Source: Paraburkholderia youngii (GTDB taxonomy: Bacteria > Pseudomonadota > Gammaproteobacteria > Burkholderiales > Burkholderiaceae). From it: a stretch of DNA of 64,000 nt. This document shows positions 28,550 through 38,479 of this stretch, one piece after another. Every line of letters starts with the position of its first letter. The stretch's first letter is position 1. The translations under genes and the position numbers were made by a program. The stretch spans positions 4,767,165 through 4,831,164 of the forward strand of contig NZ_JAALDK010000001.1 in the NCBI RefSeq assembly GCF_013366925.1, given 5' to 3'. Under the pieces are notes generated by a model that was given only the letters and a program-made list of their open reading frames with translations, was not told where the DNA came from and did not search any database.

Positions 28550-28711
28550 AGTCGCCTCATCAAAAGGTGGCGGCGGGAACGTAACACGCGTGGAAAGCCG
28601 CTATGCGCCGCCGATCCGCGCGGGTCCCGCTATGGTACCCGCGCCGCCGGATCACGGTCCAGCGTGCGCGGGCGCCTGCTTCAGGGCATCGTGCGGGAAT
28701 CGCCGACACGC

Positions 28712-28999
28712 TCACTGCCCATCCAGCAATCGGTCGACATATTCACGCGCCGCCCGTTCGACGAACGCGAGCGCCTCTTCTTCGCTACTGAAGCGTCGCC
28801 GGTCGCCGAGTTCGAGCAACGTTTCCATCCGATGCGGATCGTCCGGGCCGGCTTCGGCGAGGCTAACCGAGCCGACGTAAGTACCATCCGCTTTGGCGTG
28901 CGCTTCGCCCGACGCGCCCGACGTGCTGCCCCCCGGCACGAGGCGCGCGGTGGCGCTGATGTAATAGCCGCGATAAGGGCCACTGACCCGTTCAGCCAT
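28712..28999 (-). CDS. Hypothetical protein, 95 residues
   Basis: Not recognised. The N-terminal half looks beta-rich (VSGPYRGYYISATARLVPGG), and the C-terminal half is an acidic helix (SSEEEALAFVERAAREYVDRLL). It is probably soluble and cytoplasmic. It lies 162 bases from the DUF1488 gene on the same strand. Codon use is like that of its neighbours. Confidence 0.62.
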   Translation of the reverse strand: MAERVSGPYRGYYISATARLVPGGSTSGASGEAHAKADGTYVGSVSLAEAGPDDPHRMETLLELGDRRRFSSEEEALAFVERAAREYVDRLLDGQ

Positions 29000-29288
29000 C
29001 TTCGTCCTCCTGTTGCGGTTGCGGAGCTGGAGCCAGTCGCGACGGCGCCGCCTTGATGCTTCAGCATGCGGCGCGCCGCTGCACCGGAGGTGTGCGGGCG
29101 CCCCGCCCCATTCCGATAAGGCGCGTTACAGCGCGATAAGTTCTGCGCGCTCGCGAGCCCCACTTTCGCCCCACCCCACGGCCGCGCCGCACGTCAGCCA
29201 CGCGCGCTGGTCGAACGGTCCAGATCGGCATACTCCATGCTGTCAAAAGGTACTATGACGACACCATTTCGAGGCCAGCGAGCGCAAT

Positions 29289-29480
29289 ATGGGAAAATAT
29301 TTTCTGCAGAATCACGAACTGCCCGAGCCGGATGCAGCGAACCGCTGGTTCGAGTACGCCGAAAGTCATGGGATCGACATCCCAAAAGCGATCAGCATCT
29401 GGGAAGACGCGGCCACTGAAGAAGGCGCGGAAGCCCGGCGGCTCGTCAGCGCGGCGGGCATCACCGTCGAAGCGACCTGA
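29289..29480 (+). CDS. Hypothetical protein, 63 residues
   Basis: A small acidic protein (MGKYFLQNHELPEPDAANRW, then FEYAESHGIDIPKAISIWED) of helical appearance, not recognised. The frame is closed upstream and its codon use is typical of the region, which supports a real gene. A lipoprotein gene follows 82 bases later on the same strand. The 289 bases upstream hold no gene that I can support. Confidence 0.55.
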   Translation: MGKYFLQNHELPEPDAANRWFEYAESHGIDIPKAISIWEDAATEEGAEARRLVSAAGITVEAT

Positions 29481-29562
29481 GCCTTGGCGCGCGCCCGCGT
29501 GTTCCACACGGACCGGCTCCAGCGCGGCCGCAACCTCTATCTGAATGAAAGGACACAACACG

Positions 29563-29952
29563 ATGCATTTCACGACGCAACCGCGGCGCGCCGGCCGATT
29601 CCACCGCCTCCGATCCAGCGCCGCGCTTGCCTTCTTGCGTCGCGCGTCGCTGACGGCCGCATTGCCCGCCGCGCTGCTGCTCGCCGCGGGGCTCGGCGGC
29701 TGCGCGTCGTCGAACACGACCACGCTGATCAATCTGCCGAACGGCCAGACCGGCTTCGCGGTCAACTGCAGCGGCGCCAACGCCGGCTCGAGCTGGGCCT
29801 CGTGCTACGTGCAAGCGGGTAAGGCCTGCGGCGCGACCGGCTATGACATCGTGTCGAAAGATAACGACGAGGGTGGCACCGCTGGCGGCAGCGTCACCAA
29901 CGTGGCGTCGGCGAATGTGAAAGGCCGCTCGATGATCGTGCGCTGCAAATAA
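29563..29952 (+). CDS. Putative lipoprotein with Cys-rich domain
   Basis: A 129-residue protein with a long basic N-terminus (PRRAGRFHRLRSSAALAFLR), a hydrophobic segment and a lipobox GLGGC at about residue 41. The mature domain has spaced Cys residues (VNCSG, SWASCYVQAGKACG, IVRC) that may form disulfides in the periplasm. AAAGGA before the ATG at 29563 decides the start over the ATG at 29545. Such lipoproteins are common in Burkholderia, function unknown. Confidence 0.7.
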   Translation: MHFTTQPRRAGRFHRLRSSAALAFLRRASLTAALPAALLLAAGLGGCASSNTTTLINLPNGQTGFAVNCSGANAGSSWASCYVQAGKACGATGYDIVSKDNDEGGTAGGSVTNVASANVKGRSMIVRCK

Positions 29953-29998
29953 GCCGACTTACGGTCCGTGCGGCAACCGAGGCGGCTTGCGCGGGCGC

Positions 29999-30337
29999 TC
30001 AATGCGCCTGCATCTTCGAGAAGAGATTCAACACCGCGACGCCAGCGACGATCAATCCCAGCCCGATGATCGCCGGCACGTCGGGTACCTGCCGGTACAG
30101 CACCAGCGCGACCAGCGTGATCAGCACGATCCCGGCACCGGACCAGATCGCATAGACGATGCCGACCGGAATGCTCCTGAGCGTCAGCGACAGGCAATAG
30201 AACGCGACGCCGTAGCCGAGCACGACGACCATCGACGGCAGCAGCCGCGAGAAACCGTCCGAGGCCTGCATCGCGGAAGTCGAAATGACCTCGGCGACGA
30301 TCGCGATCGCGAGCAGCGCATACGGGGGTACGCGCAT
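29999..30337 (-). CDS. SMR-family multidrug efflux protein
   Basis: A four-helix small multidrug resistance protein of 112 residues. The essential membrane Glu (Glu16 in AIVAEVISTSAMQAS) is present, as are YGVAFYCLSLTLRSIPVGIVYAIWSG and GLGLIVAGVAVLN of the EmrE/SugE fold. As a proton-driven dimer it would export cationic compounds such as quaternary ammonium or guanidinium. The start is four bases after the stop of the gene upstream, so the two are co-transcribed. Confidence 0.9.
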   Translation of the reverse strand: MRVPPYALLAIAIVAEVISTSAMQASDGFSRLLPSMVVVLGYGVAFYCLSLTLRSIPVGIVYAIWSGAGIVLITLVALVLYRQVPDVPAIIGLGLIVAGVAVLNLFSKMQAH

Positions 30338-30341
30338 CGCG

Positions 30342-30839
30342 TCAGCTTTTCGCGAGCGCGAGCTTGCCGTAATCGTGACCCAGATGCGCGCACAGCGCTT
30401 CGACCACGAGCTCATGATCGGCGCGCTGCGGCAGACCGGACACCGTGATCGAACCGATCACGCCCGCGCCTTCCACCGTCAGCGGAAACGCGCCGCCGTG
30501 CGATGCGTACTCGGTGGCCGGCAGACCGTGCTTGTCGGCGAGCGTCGCACCCGCGAGCTGCATTTTCAAACCGATCGCGTACGAGCTACGGCGAAATTGT
30601 GCAACCGTGTTGCCCTTGCGGCGCGCCCAGTCGACGTTGTCGGGCGTCGCGCCGTCGAGCAGGCTGAAGAACAGCGGCTGGCCAAATGTGCGCACGTCGA
30701 TCGCGGCGCCAATGCCGCGCGCTTTCGCGACCTCGTGAAGATACGCGCCGACTTGCCACGCACGGTCGGCATCGAAACGGGGAAACACGAGGGTCTTTTC
30801 CTGAAGAGCGATGACCTGCAGATCGTGAGCGATATCCAT
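30342..30839 (-). CDS. UPF0303 heme-degrading-domain-like protein
   Basis: A 165-residue protein of the UPF0303/GlcG-HbpS fold. It contains [25 protein letters not shown] and the closing [32 protein letters not shown], which are the family signature. The fold is related to HbpS-like heme-binding proteins, but the activity of UPF0303 is not established. It is followed four bases later by the SMR transporter gene, which suggests joint expression. The frame is open to 30986, but the first plausible ATG is at 30839. Confidence 0.82.
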   Translation of the reverse strand: MDIAHDLQVIALQEKTLVFPRFDADRAWQVGAYLHEVAKARGIGAAIDVRTFGQPLFFSLLDGATPDNVDWARRKGNTVAQFRRSSYAIGLKMQLAGATLADKHGLPATEYASHGGAFPLTVEGAGVIGSITVSGLPQRADHELVVEALCAHLGHDYGKLALAKS

Positions 30840-31016
30840 GGGGTTCAGAACGGGTCGGAAGAAGAGTCGAAGAGGTCGCCGTCGTGAAGATCCAGCGAGC
30901 CGCGTGGAGAATCTGAATTCTAGCGCAGCGTCCGCGCGCGGCTTTCCGGAGCCTTTCCGATAGGTGACGTAGCGGTCGCGGCGCAAAGCGCAATGAAGCC
31001 AATCCTTACATGGCTA

Positions 31017-31045
31017 TTGCGCTGTCTGTCTGGCTGGTCTATAAT
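31017..31045 (+). promoter_or_regulatory. Promoter of the initiator tRNA
   Basis: A -35-like TTGCGC (31017-31022) and a perfect -10 TATAAT (31040-31045) are separated by 17 bases, 15 bases before the tRNA. The spacing is ideal for the housekeeping sigma factor. Confidence 0.8.
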
Positions 31046-31060
31046 CTTTTCTTCGACGGA

Positions 31061-31137
<77 letters not shown>

Positions 31138-31151
31138 CAACGAAATCATTG

Positions 31152-31187
31152 AAGGGTTACAACGCATTGGCGTGTAACCCTTTTTTG
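31152..31187 (+). terminator. Terminator after tRNA-fMet
   Basis: Stem AAGGGTTAC...GTAACCCTT with an inner ACGC/GCGT pair and one bulged base, followed by TTTTTTG. It lies 14 bases after the tRNA. Confidence 0.9.
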
Positions 31188-31354
31188 TTTTTGTGGCCAC
31201 GATCTGACGAGCGCATTCGAAAATCGACTGTCAAGCGTGTCAGACGCGGCGGCGCTCCCCGCATCGAACCTCCCATCGCGCAGTCCCCGCCGGCGCCTCA
31301 GTAATCGCCCGCCCGGGTGATAAACTCCTATCACCCTTTCTCGTCCCCTTTCCA

Positions 31355-31900
31355 ATGAAATTCTGTTCTGTCTGCGGCCACGGCGTCAGTCTGAGCATTC
31401 CGCCGGGCGACAATCGCGAGCGCTTCGTATGCAGCAGTTGCGGCACCGTGCATTATCAGAATCCGCGTAACGTGGTCGGCACCGTTCCCGTGTGGGACGA
31501 CAAAGTGCTGCTGTGCCGCCGCGCGATCGAGCCGCGCTACGGTTACTGGACGCTGCCCGCCGGCTTCATGGAAATGGGAGAAACGACTGCCGAAGCTGCC
31601 TCGCGCGAAACGCTCGAGGAAGCCGGCGCGCGCGTCGAGGTGCAGAACCTGTTTTCGCTGCTGAACGTGCCGCACGTGCATCAGGTGCATCTGTTTTACA
31701 TGGCGCGGCTGCTCGATCTCGACATTGCCGCCGGCGAAGAAAGTCTCGAAGTGAAGCTGTTCGAGGAGCACGAGATTCCGTGGGACGAGATCGCGTTTCC
31801 AACCGTCGGCCAGACGCTGCGCTTTTTTTTCGCCGACCGCGCGGCCGGCAGTTTCGGCCTGCATACCGGCGACATCTTCCGCTCCCTGCGCGAAGGTTGA
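31355..31900 (+). CDS. Nudix hydrolase with zinc ribbon
   Basis: A 181-residue hydrolase of nucleoside diphosphates linked to another group. An N-terminal zinc ribbon (CSVCG and CSSCG) precedes the Nudix domain. The Nudix box is intact (GFMEMGETTAEAASRETLEE, then AG). The arrangement resembles the ADP-ribose/NADH pyrophosphatase branch. It is the first gene of a tight run with aat (9 bases apart), bpt and pyrD. Confidence 0.88.
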   Translation: MKFCSVCGHGVSLSIPPGDNRERFVCSSCGTVHYQNPRNVVGTVPVWDDKVLLCRRAIEPRYGYWTLPAGFMEMGETTAEAASRETLEEAGARVEVQNLFSLLNVPHVHQVHLFYMARLLDLDIAAGEESLEVKLFEEHEIPWDEIAFPTVGQTLRFFFADRAAGSFGLHTGDIFRSLREG

Positions 31901-31909
31901 GCGGCGCGC

Positions 31910-32647
31910 ATGGTTCCCTGGCTCGGAGCTGACGATCCGTTTCCGCCCGTCGAGCGCGCGCTCGGCGCCGCGAGCGGCGCGCCCGGTCTGCTCGCGGCAA
32001 GCGGCGATCTGCTGCCGTCGCGTCTGATCGACGCTTACCAGCGCGGCATTTTCCCGTGGTATTCGGACGGCCAGCCCGTGTTGTGGTGGAGTCCCGATCC
32101 GCGCATGATCCTGCGCCCCGCCGAGTTCAAGCTGTCGCCGTCGCTGCGCAAGACGCTCAAGCGGATGTTGCGCGACGACGCGTGGGAAATCCGCGTCGAT
32201 CAGGATTTCGCCGCCGTGATGCGCGCCTGCGCGCAGGCGCCGCGCCGCGGCCAGCGCGGCACGTGGATCACCGCCGACGTCGTCGAAGCCTATTCGTCGC
32301 TGCATCGCCTCGGCGACGCGCACAGCATCGAAACGTGGTTCGAGGGCAAGCGCGTAGGCGGTTTGTATGGCGTGTCGCTCGGCCGGATGTTCTTCGGCGA
32401 ATCGATGTATACCGACGTCACCGACGGCTCGAAAATGGCGCTGGCCGCGCTGGTCGGCCACTTGCGACGTCACGAAATAGAAATGATAGACTGCCAGCAG
32501 AACACGTCGCATCTGGCGTCGCTCGGCGGCCGCGAGATAGCGCGCAAGGCGTTCGTCGCGCATGTTCGCGCGTCTGTCGGTGCACCGGCCATTCCTTGGC
32601 GCTTCGACAAGACCGCCCTGCTCGAAATCCTCGTGCGCGCGGCGTAG
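31910..32647 (+). CDS. aat: Leucyl/phenylalanyl-tRNA--protein transferase
   Basis: Aat adds Leu or Phe from tRNA to proteins with N-terminal Lys or Arg, marking them for ClpS/ClpAP. The 245 residues carry the family hallmarks [23 protein letters not shown] (with typical Trp residues) and [19 protein letters not shown]. It follows the Nudix gene after 9 bases and precedes bpt, so both leucyl-transferase branches of the bacterial N-degron pathway lie together. Confidence 0.95.
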   Translation: MVPWLGADDPFPPVERALGAASGAPGLLAASGDLLPSRLIDAYQRGIFPWYSDGQPVLWWSPDPRMILRPAEFKLSPSLRKTLKRMLRDDAWEIRVDQDFAAVMRACAQAPRRGQRGTWITADVVEAYSSLHRLGDAHSIETWFEGKRVGGLYGVSLGRMFFGESMYTDVTDGSKMALAALVGHLRRHEIEMIDCQQNTSHLASLGGREIARKAFVAHVRASVGAPAIPWRFDKTALLEILVRAA

Positions 32648-32749
32648 GAAAAATCAGGCCGAATCCGGGTCCGCCGCCCATCGAATCGCGGCATCAACCG
32701 CCAGGCGCGCCGGGTTTGCATTACCAGAGACGCTTCGAGAGCTGCCAAC

Positions 32750-33595
32750 GTGACTCATCCCAACGAGCTGCCTCTTTCGCCGCTTTCCGCGCTGCAATTT
32801 TATGCAACGGCGCCCTATCCCTGCAGTTACCTGGACGGCCGCATCGCGCGCTCGCAGGTCGCCACACCCAGTCACCTGATCAATTCGGACGTCTACACGG
32901 ATCTCGTCAAGGCCGGCTTCCGGCGCTCGGGCGTGTTCACCTACCGTCCGTATTGCGACGGCTGCCGCGCATGCGTGCCGGTGCGCGTGCCGGTCGAGCG
33001 TTTTCAGCCGAACCGCACTCAGCGGCGTGTGTGGAGAAAGCACGGCGAGCTGATCGCGACCGTCGCGCCGCTGCATTACGACGAGGAGCATTACGCGCTG
33101 TATATGCGCTATCAGTCGGCGCGCCACGCAGGCGGCGGCATGGATCGCGACAGCCGCGATCAGTACGAGCAGTTCCTGCTGCAAAGCCGGATCAACTCGC
33201 GGCTCGTCGAGTTTCGCGAGCCGGCGCCGCTGCGTCCCGATGGACGGCCCGATCCGCGCCCCGATGCACAGGGCGCGCTGCGCATGATCAGCATGATCGA
33301 TATCCTCGGCGACGGCTTGTCGTCGGTCTACACGTTCTTCGAGCCGAGCCTGCCCCATGCGAGCTTCGGCACGTACAACATCTTCTGGCAGATCGAGCAG
33401 GCACGCAGCCTGAACCTGCCGTACGTGTATCTCGGCTACTGGATTCGCGAAAGCCCGAAAATGGCGTACAAGGCGAATTTCCGGCCGCTCGAAGGCTTGA
33501 TCGACGGCGAGTGGCGCGTGCTCGATCCGGCCAGCATCGACTTTCCGCCGGTCGATCTGCCGATGCATGGACGACGCGGTCCGCTCAGGCCGTAG
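32750..33595 (+). CDS. bpt: Aspartate/glutamate leucyltransferase
   Basis: Bpt adds leucine to proteins with N-terminal Asp or Glu. The 281-residue product resembles arginyltransferases (ATE) with the N-terminal Cys cluster [11 protein letters not shown] and [15 protein letters not shown], then [22 protein letters not shown]. The start is GTG at 32750, giving [20 protein letters not shown] after the initiator. It lies 102 bases after aat. Confidence 0.93.
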   Translation: MTHPNELPLSPLSALQFYATAPYPCSYLDGRIARSQVATPSHLINSDVYTDLVKAGFRRSGVFTYRPYCDGCRACVPVRVPVERFQPNRTQRRVWRKHGELIATVAPLHYDEEHYALYMRYQSARHAGGGMDRDSRDQYEQFLLQSRINSRLVEFREPAPLRPDGRPDPRPDAQGALRMISMIDILGDGLSSVYTFFEPSLPHASFGTYNIFWQIEQARSLNLPYVYLGYWIRESPKMAYKANFRPLEGLIDGEWRVLDPASIDFPPVDLPMHGRRGPLRP

Positions 33596-33720
33596 CCGAA
33601 GCGCCGTCCGCCGAGTCGTCGCCGGGCCCTGCTCGCCGCCAGCAACGCCCTACAGTCTCATCAAAGCCCAAAGCCGGTAAAATAGCGGGTTCCCATTTTC
33701 CGGCCGTCCGGCTTCATCCC

Positions 33721-34743
33721 GTGTTCAGTTCCCTTTATCCGCTCGTTCGCGCCCAACTCTTTCGCATGGACGCGGAAGACGCTCACCATCTGACTTTGCG
33801 CATGCTCGGCGCCGCCGGCCGCACCGGCATCGCCGGCGCGCTCGCCGCGCGCGTGCCGGATTCGCCGCGCACCGTGATGGGCCTCACGTTCCGCAACCCG
33901 GTCGGACTCGCGGCCGGCCTCGACAAGGACGGCGCGTGCATCGACGGTCTGGCGGCGCTCGGCTTCGGCTTCATCGAAGTGGGCACCGTGACGCCGCGCG
34001 CGCAGCCGGGCAATCCGCGCCCGCGCATGTTCCGGCTGCCGCAAGCGAACGCGGTGATCAACCGGATGGGCTTCAACAACGCCGGCGTCGACCAGTTCGT
34101 GAAGAACGTCCAGGCCGCGCGCTATCGCGGCATCCTCGGTCTGAACATCGGCAAGAACGCCGACACGCCGATCGAGCGCGCCGCTGAAGACTACCTGTAC
34201 TGCCTCGAGCGCGTGTACCCGTTCGCGAGCTACGTGACGGTCAACATCTCGTCGCCGAATACGAAGAACCTGCGCCAGCTGCAAGGCGCCGACGAACTCG
34301 ACGCGCTGCTCGCCGCGCTGAAGGACAAGCAGCAACGGCTCGCCGACATGCACGGCAAGCTGGTGCCGCTCGCCCTCAAGATCGCTCCGGACCTCGACGA
34401 CGAGCAGATCAAGTCGATCGCCGACACCTTGCTGCGCCACCAATTCGAAGGCGTAATCGCGACCAACACGACGCTGTCGCGCGCTGCCGTCACCGGCATG
34501 CCGCATGCGGACGAAGCCGGCGGCCTGTCGGGCAAGCCGGTATTCGACGCGTCGAACGAAGTGATCCGCAAGCTGCGCGCCGAAGTCGGCGAGGCGGTAC
34601 CGATCATCGGAGTCGGCGGGATCTTCTCGGGGGAAGACGCACGAGCGAAGCTCGCGGCCGGCGCGTCACTGGTGCAGCTTTATACTGGTTTCATCTACCG
34701 CGGTCCGGCGCTCGTCGCCGAATGCGCGCAGGCGCTGCGCTAA
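33721..34743 (+). CDS. pyrD: Dihydroorotate dehydrogenase (quinone)
   Basis: Class 2 PyrD oxidises dihydroorotate to orotate for pyrimidine synthesis and passes electrons to quinone at the membrane. The 340 residues start with the membrane-associated helix region [23 protein letters not shown] and substrate motifs follow, namely [19 protein letters not shown] and the catalytic-Ser segment [12 protein letters not shown], with [13 protein letters not shown] near the end. The start is GTG at 33721. The open frame reaches far upstream to 32056 as shadow of aat and bpt. Confidence 0.95.
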   Translation: MFSSLYPLVRAQLFRMDAEDAHHLTLRMLGAAGRTGIAGALAARVPDSPRTVMGLTFRNPVGLAAGLDKDGACIDGLAALGFGFIEVGTVTPRAQPGNPRPRMFRLPQANAVINRMGFNNAGVDQFVKNVQAARYRGILGLNIGKNADTPIERAAEDYLYCLERVYPFASYVTVNISSPNTKNLRQLQGADELDALLAALKDKQQRLADMHGKLVPLALKIAPDLDDEQIKSIADTLLRHQFEGVIATNTTLSRAAVTGMPHADEAGGLSGKPVFDASNEVIRKLRAEVGEAVPIIGVGGIFSGEDARAKLAAGASLVQLYTGFIYRGPALVAECAQALR

Positions 34744-34852
34744 GCATCCGCACCCGCGGTGCATATAGACATAAACAAACGGTATTTAGATTGCGATAGT
34801 CTCGTTTGCTATGCTCTCGACCGTCAAAACGTCAGACGTACAAAGGAACACG

Positions 34853-35647
34853 ATGAAATTTGGCCTGCTGAAGAAACTCCTCGCCACCGCGCTGATCGGC
34901 GCGTCGTTGACCGCCGTCGCCGCGCACGCGGAAGACCTGCTCGACCAGGTCAAGCAGCGCGGCACGCTGCGCGTCGGTCTCGAAGGCACCTTCCCGCCGT
35001 TCAACTCGAAAGCGCCGTCGGGCGAGCTGGTCGGCTATGACGTCGACATCGCCAAGGCCGTCGCGGCCAAGCTCGGCGTGAAGCCGGTGTTCGTCACGAC
35101 CGAATGGAGCGGCATCATCGCCGGTCTGCAGGCGGGCAAGTTCGATGTGATCGTCAATCAGGTCGGCATCACCGACGCGCGCAAGCAAACCCTCGACTTC
35201 TCGCCGGCGTACACGTACTCGGCCGCGCAACTGATCCAGCGCAAGGACGACACGCGCCAGTTCACGTCGCTCGAAGACCTGAAGGGCAAGAAGCTCGGCG
35301 TCGGTCTCGGCACGAACTACATGGACATGGCGAAGTCGGTGCCCGGCATCGACGTGAAGACCTATCCGGGCGCGCCCGAATACCTGCGCGACCTGGCCGC
35401 CGGCCGGCTCGACGCGGCGTTGAACGACCGTCTGATGCTCGCGTACCTGCTGAAGAACTCGAACCTGCCGCTGCGCACCGGCGCGAACGTCGGCCCGGGC
35501 AACCCGTCGGGCATTCCGTTCCGGAAGGGCAACCCGCAGTTCGCAAAGGCGATCGACGATGCGATGACCCAGCTCGAAGCGGACGGCACCTTCACGAAGA
35601 TCTCGGACAAATGGTTCGGCATCGACGTCAGCAAGCCGATCAAGTAA
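34853..35647 (+). CDS. Amino-acid ABC importer periplasmic binding protein
   Basis: A 264-residue solute-binding protein of the polar amino-acid family. The signal peptide ends at AHA (cleavage after about residue 26). The mature part has TLRVGLEGTFPPFN, VGYDVDIAKAVAAKLG and GLQAGKFDVIVNQVGIT, typical of family 3 binding proteins. AAAGGA before the ATG sets the start. The partner permease lies 186 bases on, after a terminator-like hairpin. Cystine or another polar amino acid is a plausible ligand but cannot be read from the sequence. Confidence 0.9.
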   Translation: MKFGLLKKLLATALIGASLTAVAAHAEDLLDQVKQRGTLRVGLEGTFPPFNSKAPSGELVGYDVDIAKAVAAKLGVKPVFVTTEWSGIIAGLQAGKFDVIVNQVGITDARKQTLDFSPAYTYSAAQLIQRKDDTRQFTSLEDLKGKKLGVGLGTNYMDMAKSVPGIDVKTYPGAPEYLRDLAAGRLDAALNDRLMLAYLLKNSNLPLRTGANVGPGNPSGIPFRKGNPQFAKAIDDAMTQLEADGTFTKISDKWFGIDVSKPIK

Positions 35648-35663
35648 CACCCGTGTAGTCAAA

Positions 35664-35697
35664 CGAAGGGCGGCATCGATCACGATGCCGCCCTTCG
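35664..35697 (+). terminator. Strong hairpin between binding protein and permease genes
   Basis: Perfect 15-base arms CGAAGGGCGGCATCG and CGATGCCGCCCTTCG flank the loop ATCA, followed by CGTTTAT with only a short T-run. It probably ends or attenuates the binding-protein transcript so that it exceeds the permease. Confidence 0.75.
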
Positions 35698-35832
35698 CGT
35701 TTATGCGGCCCGCGCGGGGCCTTGGACCCGAACCGCGCGTCACGTATACCCCGAGCCGCATTGCGCGACCCGCGCCTGAACGCGCGCCAAAGTTTATGAT
35801 GTGCGCTTTGTGCGTCAATAAGAACACTACCC

Positions 35833-36492
35833 ATGTCCATCACATCCCTGCTGCTCCAATCGCTGCCGGTACTCGCACAAGGCGCCTTGCTGACGATCAA
35901 GTTCGCGATCCTGTCGATGATCTTCGGCTTGATCGGCGGCGCCGTGCTCGCACTGATGGGGATCAGCCACAGCCGGCCGCTGAACTGGATCGCACGCGTT
36001 TATGTGAGCGTGATGCGCGGCACGCCGCTGCTGGTGCAGATCTTCGTGATTTACTACGGTCTGCCGAGCTTCGGCATTTCGCTCGAACCGACGCCGGCCG
36101 GCGTAATCGCGCTGTCGGCGAACGTCGCCGCCTATCTGTCCGAGAGCATGCGCGGCGCGATTCTGGGCATTCACCAGGGCCAGTGGCTCGCGTCGTACAG
36201 CCTTGGGCTGTCGCGGCGCCAGACGCTGCGCTACGTGATCGCGCCGCAGGCGCTGCGCATCGCGGTGCCGAGTCTGTCGAACAGCCTGATCAGCCTGGTC
36301 AAGGACACCTCGCTCGTGTCCGTGATCACGGTGACCGAGTTGCTGCGCAGCGCGCAGGAAATGATCGCGTCGACCTACCAACCGCTGCCGCTTTATCTGG
36401 CCGCCGCGGCCGTGTACTGGGTACTGTGCCAGGTGCTCGAGTGGGCGCAGCGCTGGTACGAGCGGCGGCTGTCGCTACCGACGCGGCACTGA
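35833..36492 (+). CDS. Polar amino-acid ABC importer permease
   Basis: A 219-residue permease of the His/Glu/Gln/Arg class with about five membrane segments and the signature YVSVMRGTPLLVQIFVIYYGLP. The EAA loop is ASYSLGLSRRQTLRYVIAPQALRIAVP. It follows the binding-protein gene. The ATPase gene that should complete the importer is not in the window, because the next gene is on the other strand and unrelated. Confidence 0.91.
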   Translation: MSITSLLLQSLPVLAQGALLTIKFAILSMIFGLIGGAVLALMGISHSRPLNWIARVYVSVMRGTPLLVQIFVIYYGLPSFGISLEPTPAGVIALSANVAAYLSESMRGAILGIHQGQWLASYSLGLSRRQTLRYVIAPQALRIAVPSLSNSLISLVKDTSLVSVITVTELLRSAQEMIASTYQPLPLYLAAAAVYWVLCQVLEWAQRWYERRLSLPTRH

Positions 36493-36524
36493 GCGCCGCG
36501 CACTCCTTTCTTTGCCCTCGCGGC

Positions 36525-37571
36525 TCATTCGCCAGCGAACTTCAGCCCCAACGCCGCGCGCGCCGCGTCGGCCATCGCGATCATCTGTCGCGACGTGTCG
36601 TGCGGCATCAGCGGACTCTGCAGCACACCCGCGCGAATCAGCTCGCAAAAGTGCGCGGTCTCGTAGTTCAAACCACCGCCTTCGAACGGTTCGTCGAGTT
36701 CGACGACGCGGCCGTCCGCGTAACGGATGGTCGCGCGCGACGGGTTCCACCACGGCTCGTGCAGCGTCACGTGACCGCCTTTGGCCATCAGCAGCGCATC
36801 GCCCTTGCCATGCAGATCGAGCCCGCAGAATAGCTGCGCGATGCCGCCGCGCTCGTGCTGGCTGTTCAGACTCGCGAACGTATCCACGCCGGTGGCGCCG
36901 AGCCGGCCGAAGGTCCGCACGTCGCGCGGGGCGCCGAGCCAATCCACCGCAAGAAACATCTCGTAGATGCCGATATCGAGCAGCGCGCCGCCCGCATGCT
37001 CGAACGACAGCGACGGATGATCGGCCGGCACGCCCGGCACTGAGCAGCCCGCGCGCACGAGGCCGACCTCGCCGATCGGATCGGCCGCGAGGTGCTCGCG
37101 CAACCTTCTGTAAAGCGGATAGAACGGCGGCTTCATCGCTTCCATGAAGAGCCGTTGCGAAGCGCGCGCGGTCTCGAGCACGCGCTCGAGCTGCGCACGA
37201 TTGATACACGCGGGTTTCTCGCACAGCACGTGCAATCCGGCTTGCAACGCGGCGATCGCATAGTCGGCGTGGCTGTCCTGCAGCGTCGCGATATAGAGCG
37301 CGTCGATGCCGCTCGCGAGCAGCGTATCGAAACTGTCGCAAACGGTACCGCCGAATTCATCGGCGAACGCCTGAGCCGGTTCCACGCGACGCGACCACAG
37401 CGCGGCGAGCCGCGCGCGCGGCACGAAGGCGAGACCTTGCGCAAAGCGGCGCGCAATTCGGCCAGTGCCGACGATCCCCCAACGGATCTCACGCGATGAA
37501 GTGGTGTCCTGCGTTGCCCGATTGGTCGGTTGGGCGGTGGCTGCCTGCGGTGCCGCTGTCGTGTCTGTCAT
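36525..37571 (-). CDS. Gfo/Idh/MocA-family oxidoreductase
   Basis: An NAD(P)-dependent oxidoreductase of about 348 residues. It has the Rossmann motif GIVGTGRIARRFAQG, the catalytic-site EKPACIN (the usual EKP motif) and the C-terminal substrate domain with GGALLDIGIYEM. Substrates of the family are sugars, inositols or related polyols, and trans-1,2-dihydrobenzene-1,2-diol dehydrogenases are similar. An upstream ATG (37589) is a second possible start, and neither has a strong ribosome-binding site. It lies downstream of a FadR-type regulator gene on the same strand. Confidence 0.85.
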   Translation of the reverse strand: MTDTTAAPQAATAQPTNRATQDTTSSREIRWGIVGTGRIARRFAQGLAFVPRARLAALWSRRVEPAQAFADEFGGTVCDSFDTLLASGIDALYIATLQDSHADYAIAALQAGLHVLCEKPACINRAQLERVLETARASQRLFMEAMKPPFYPLYRRLREHLAADPIGEVGLVRAGCSVPGVPADHPSLSFEHAGGALLDIGIYEMFLAVDWLGAPRDVRTFGRLGATGVDTFASLNSQHERGGIAQLFCGLDLHGKGDALLMAKGGHVTLHEPWWNPSRATIRYADGRVVELDEPFEGGGLNYETAHFCELIRAGVLQSPLMPHDTSRQMIAMADAARAALGLKFAGE

Positions 37572-37759
37572 CGTTGTGCGAGGGTCCATGCGGTTCGGAA
37601 CAGCCGCTATTGTCGCCGATGCCGTTTGAGAATGCGGCGAACCCGGCCAATCCGAACCATGCGACATCGCAGCCGCGCACCGACCTTCGACACCCGCGCC
37701 GCCGCTGTCGCGGCCAGGCACTCACGCAGCCAGGCTCAAACCGACGCTCACACCGAGTC

Positions 37760-38479
37760 TCAAACCCGCGCCGGCGGCTCCGCGGAAAACCGGCCGCCGA
37801 TCTCCTCGGCCGAGTAATCGATCATCGCCAGCGAGGCGATCTCGGCCTCCTTCGGATCGCGCCGCTCGATCGCTTCGACGACGCGCTGATGCGACGCGAT
37901 CGCGCCCTCCCACACCCCGGTCCGGTCATGCACGATCGGGGTGACGGTCGACAGCGCGCCGCGAATGATCGCGGCCATCTGCTTGAAGAACTGGTTGCCG
38001 CTCGCGATCACGATACGCGTGTGGAACAGCTCGTCGGCTTCCTGATAGGCGGGCTCGCCCGGACGGATCACGCGAAACGCCTCGAACGCCTCGCGAATCG
38101 CGGCGACATCCGCGGCACTGCCGCGTGCGGCCGCCTGCGCCGCAGCGCGCGGTTCGATCAGGATGCGAAACTCGATCACGTCACGCAGAAACATCGGATC
38201 GGGCTTCGCGCGAAAACGCCAGTTGACGACGTCCTCGTCGATCATGCGCCAATCGCTCATAGGCCGGATGCGCGTGCCGATCTTCGGGCGCACGTCGAGC
38301 ATGTCGCGCGCGAGCAGCATCGATAGCGCCTCGCGCATCACGGTGCGGCTCACGTCGAATTCCTTCGACAGCACATCCTGCGGCGGCAGAATCGCGCCGT
38401 ACTTTTCCTCGACGATGCCGCTGACGAGCCCGTCCATTACTTTGCTCACCAGCGAGCGATCCTTGTTTGCGTGTTCCAT
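37760..38479 (-). CDS. GntR-family regulator, FadR/FCD subgroup
   Basis: A 239-residue repressor. A winged helix-turn-helix (ILPPQDVLSKEFDVSRTVMREAL, about 30-52) is followed by an all-helical FCD ligand domain with metal-binding His positions (LFHTRIVIASGN and IASHQRVVEAI). Such proteins usually sense sugar acids or carboxylates. The oxidoreductase gene downstream on the same strand is a plausible target. Further targets are unknown. Confidence 0.88.
   Translation of the reverse strand: MEHANKDRSLVSKVMDGLVSGIVEEKYGAILPPQDVLSKEFDVSRTVMREALSMLLARDMLDVRPKIGTRIRPMSDWRMIDEDVVNWRFRAKPDPMFLRDVIEFRILIEPRAAAQAAARGSAADVAAIREAFEAFRVIRPGEPAYQEADELFHTRIVIASGNQFFKQMAAIIRGALSTVTPIVHDRTGVWEGAIASHQRVVEAIERRDPKEAEIASLAMIDYSAEEIGGRFSAEPPARV

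Noticed and set aside
32056..33720. In-frame extension upstream of pyrD.
   Set aside because: It covers aat and bpt in another frame. PyrD begins at the GTG at 33721 with the family N-terminus.
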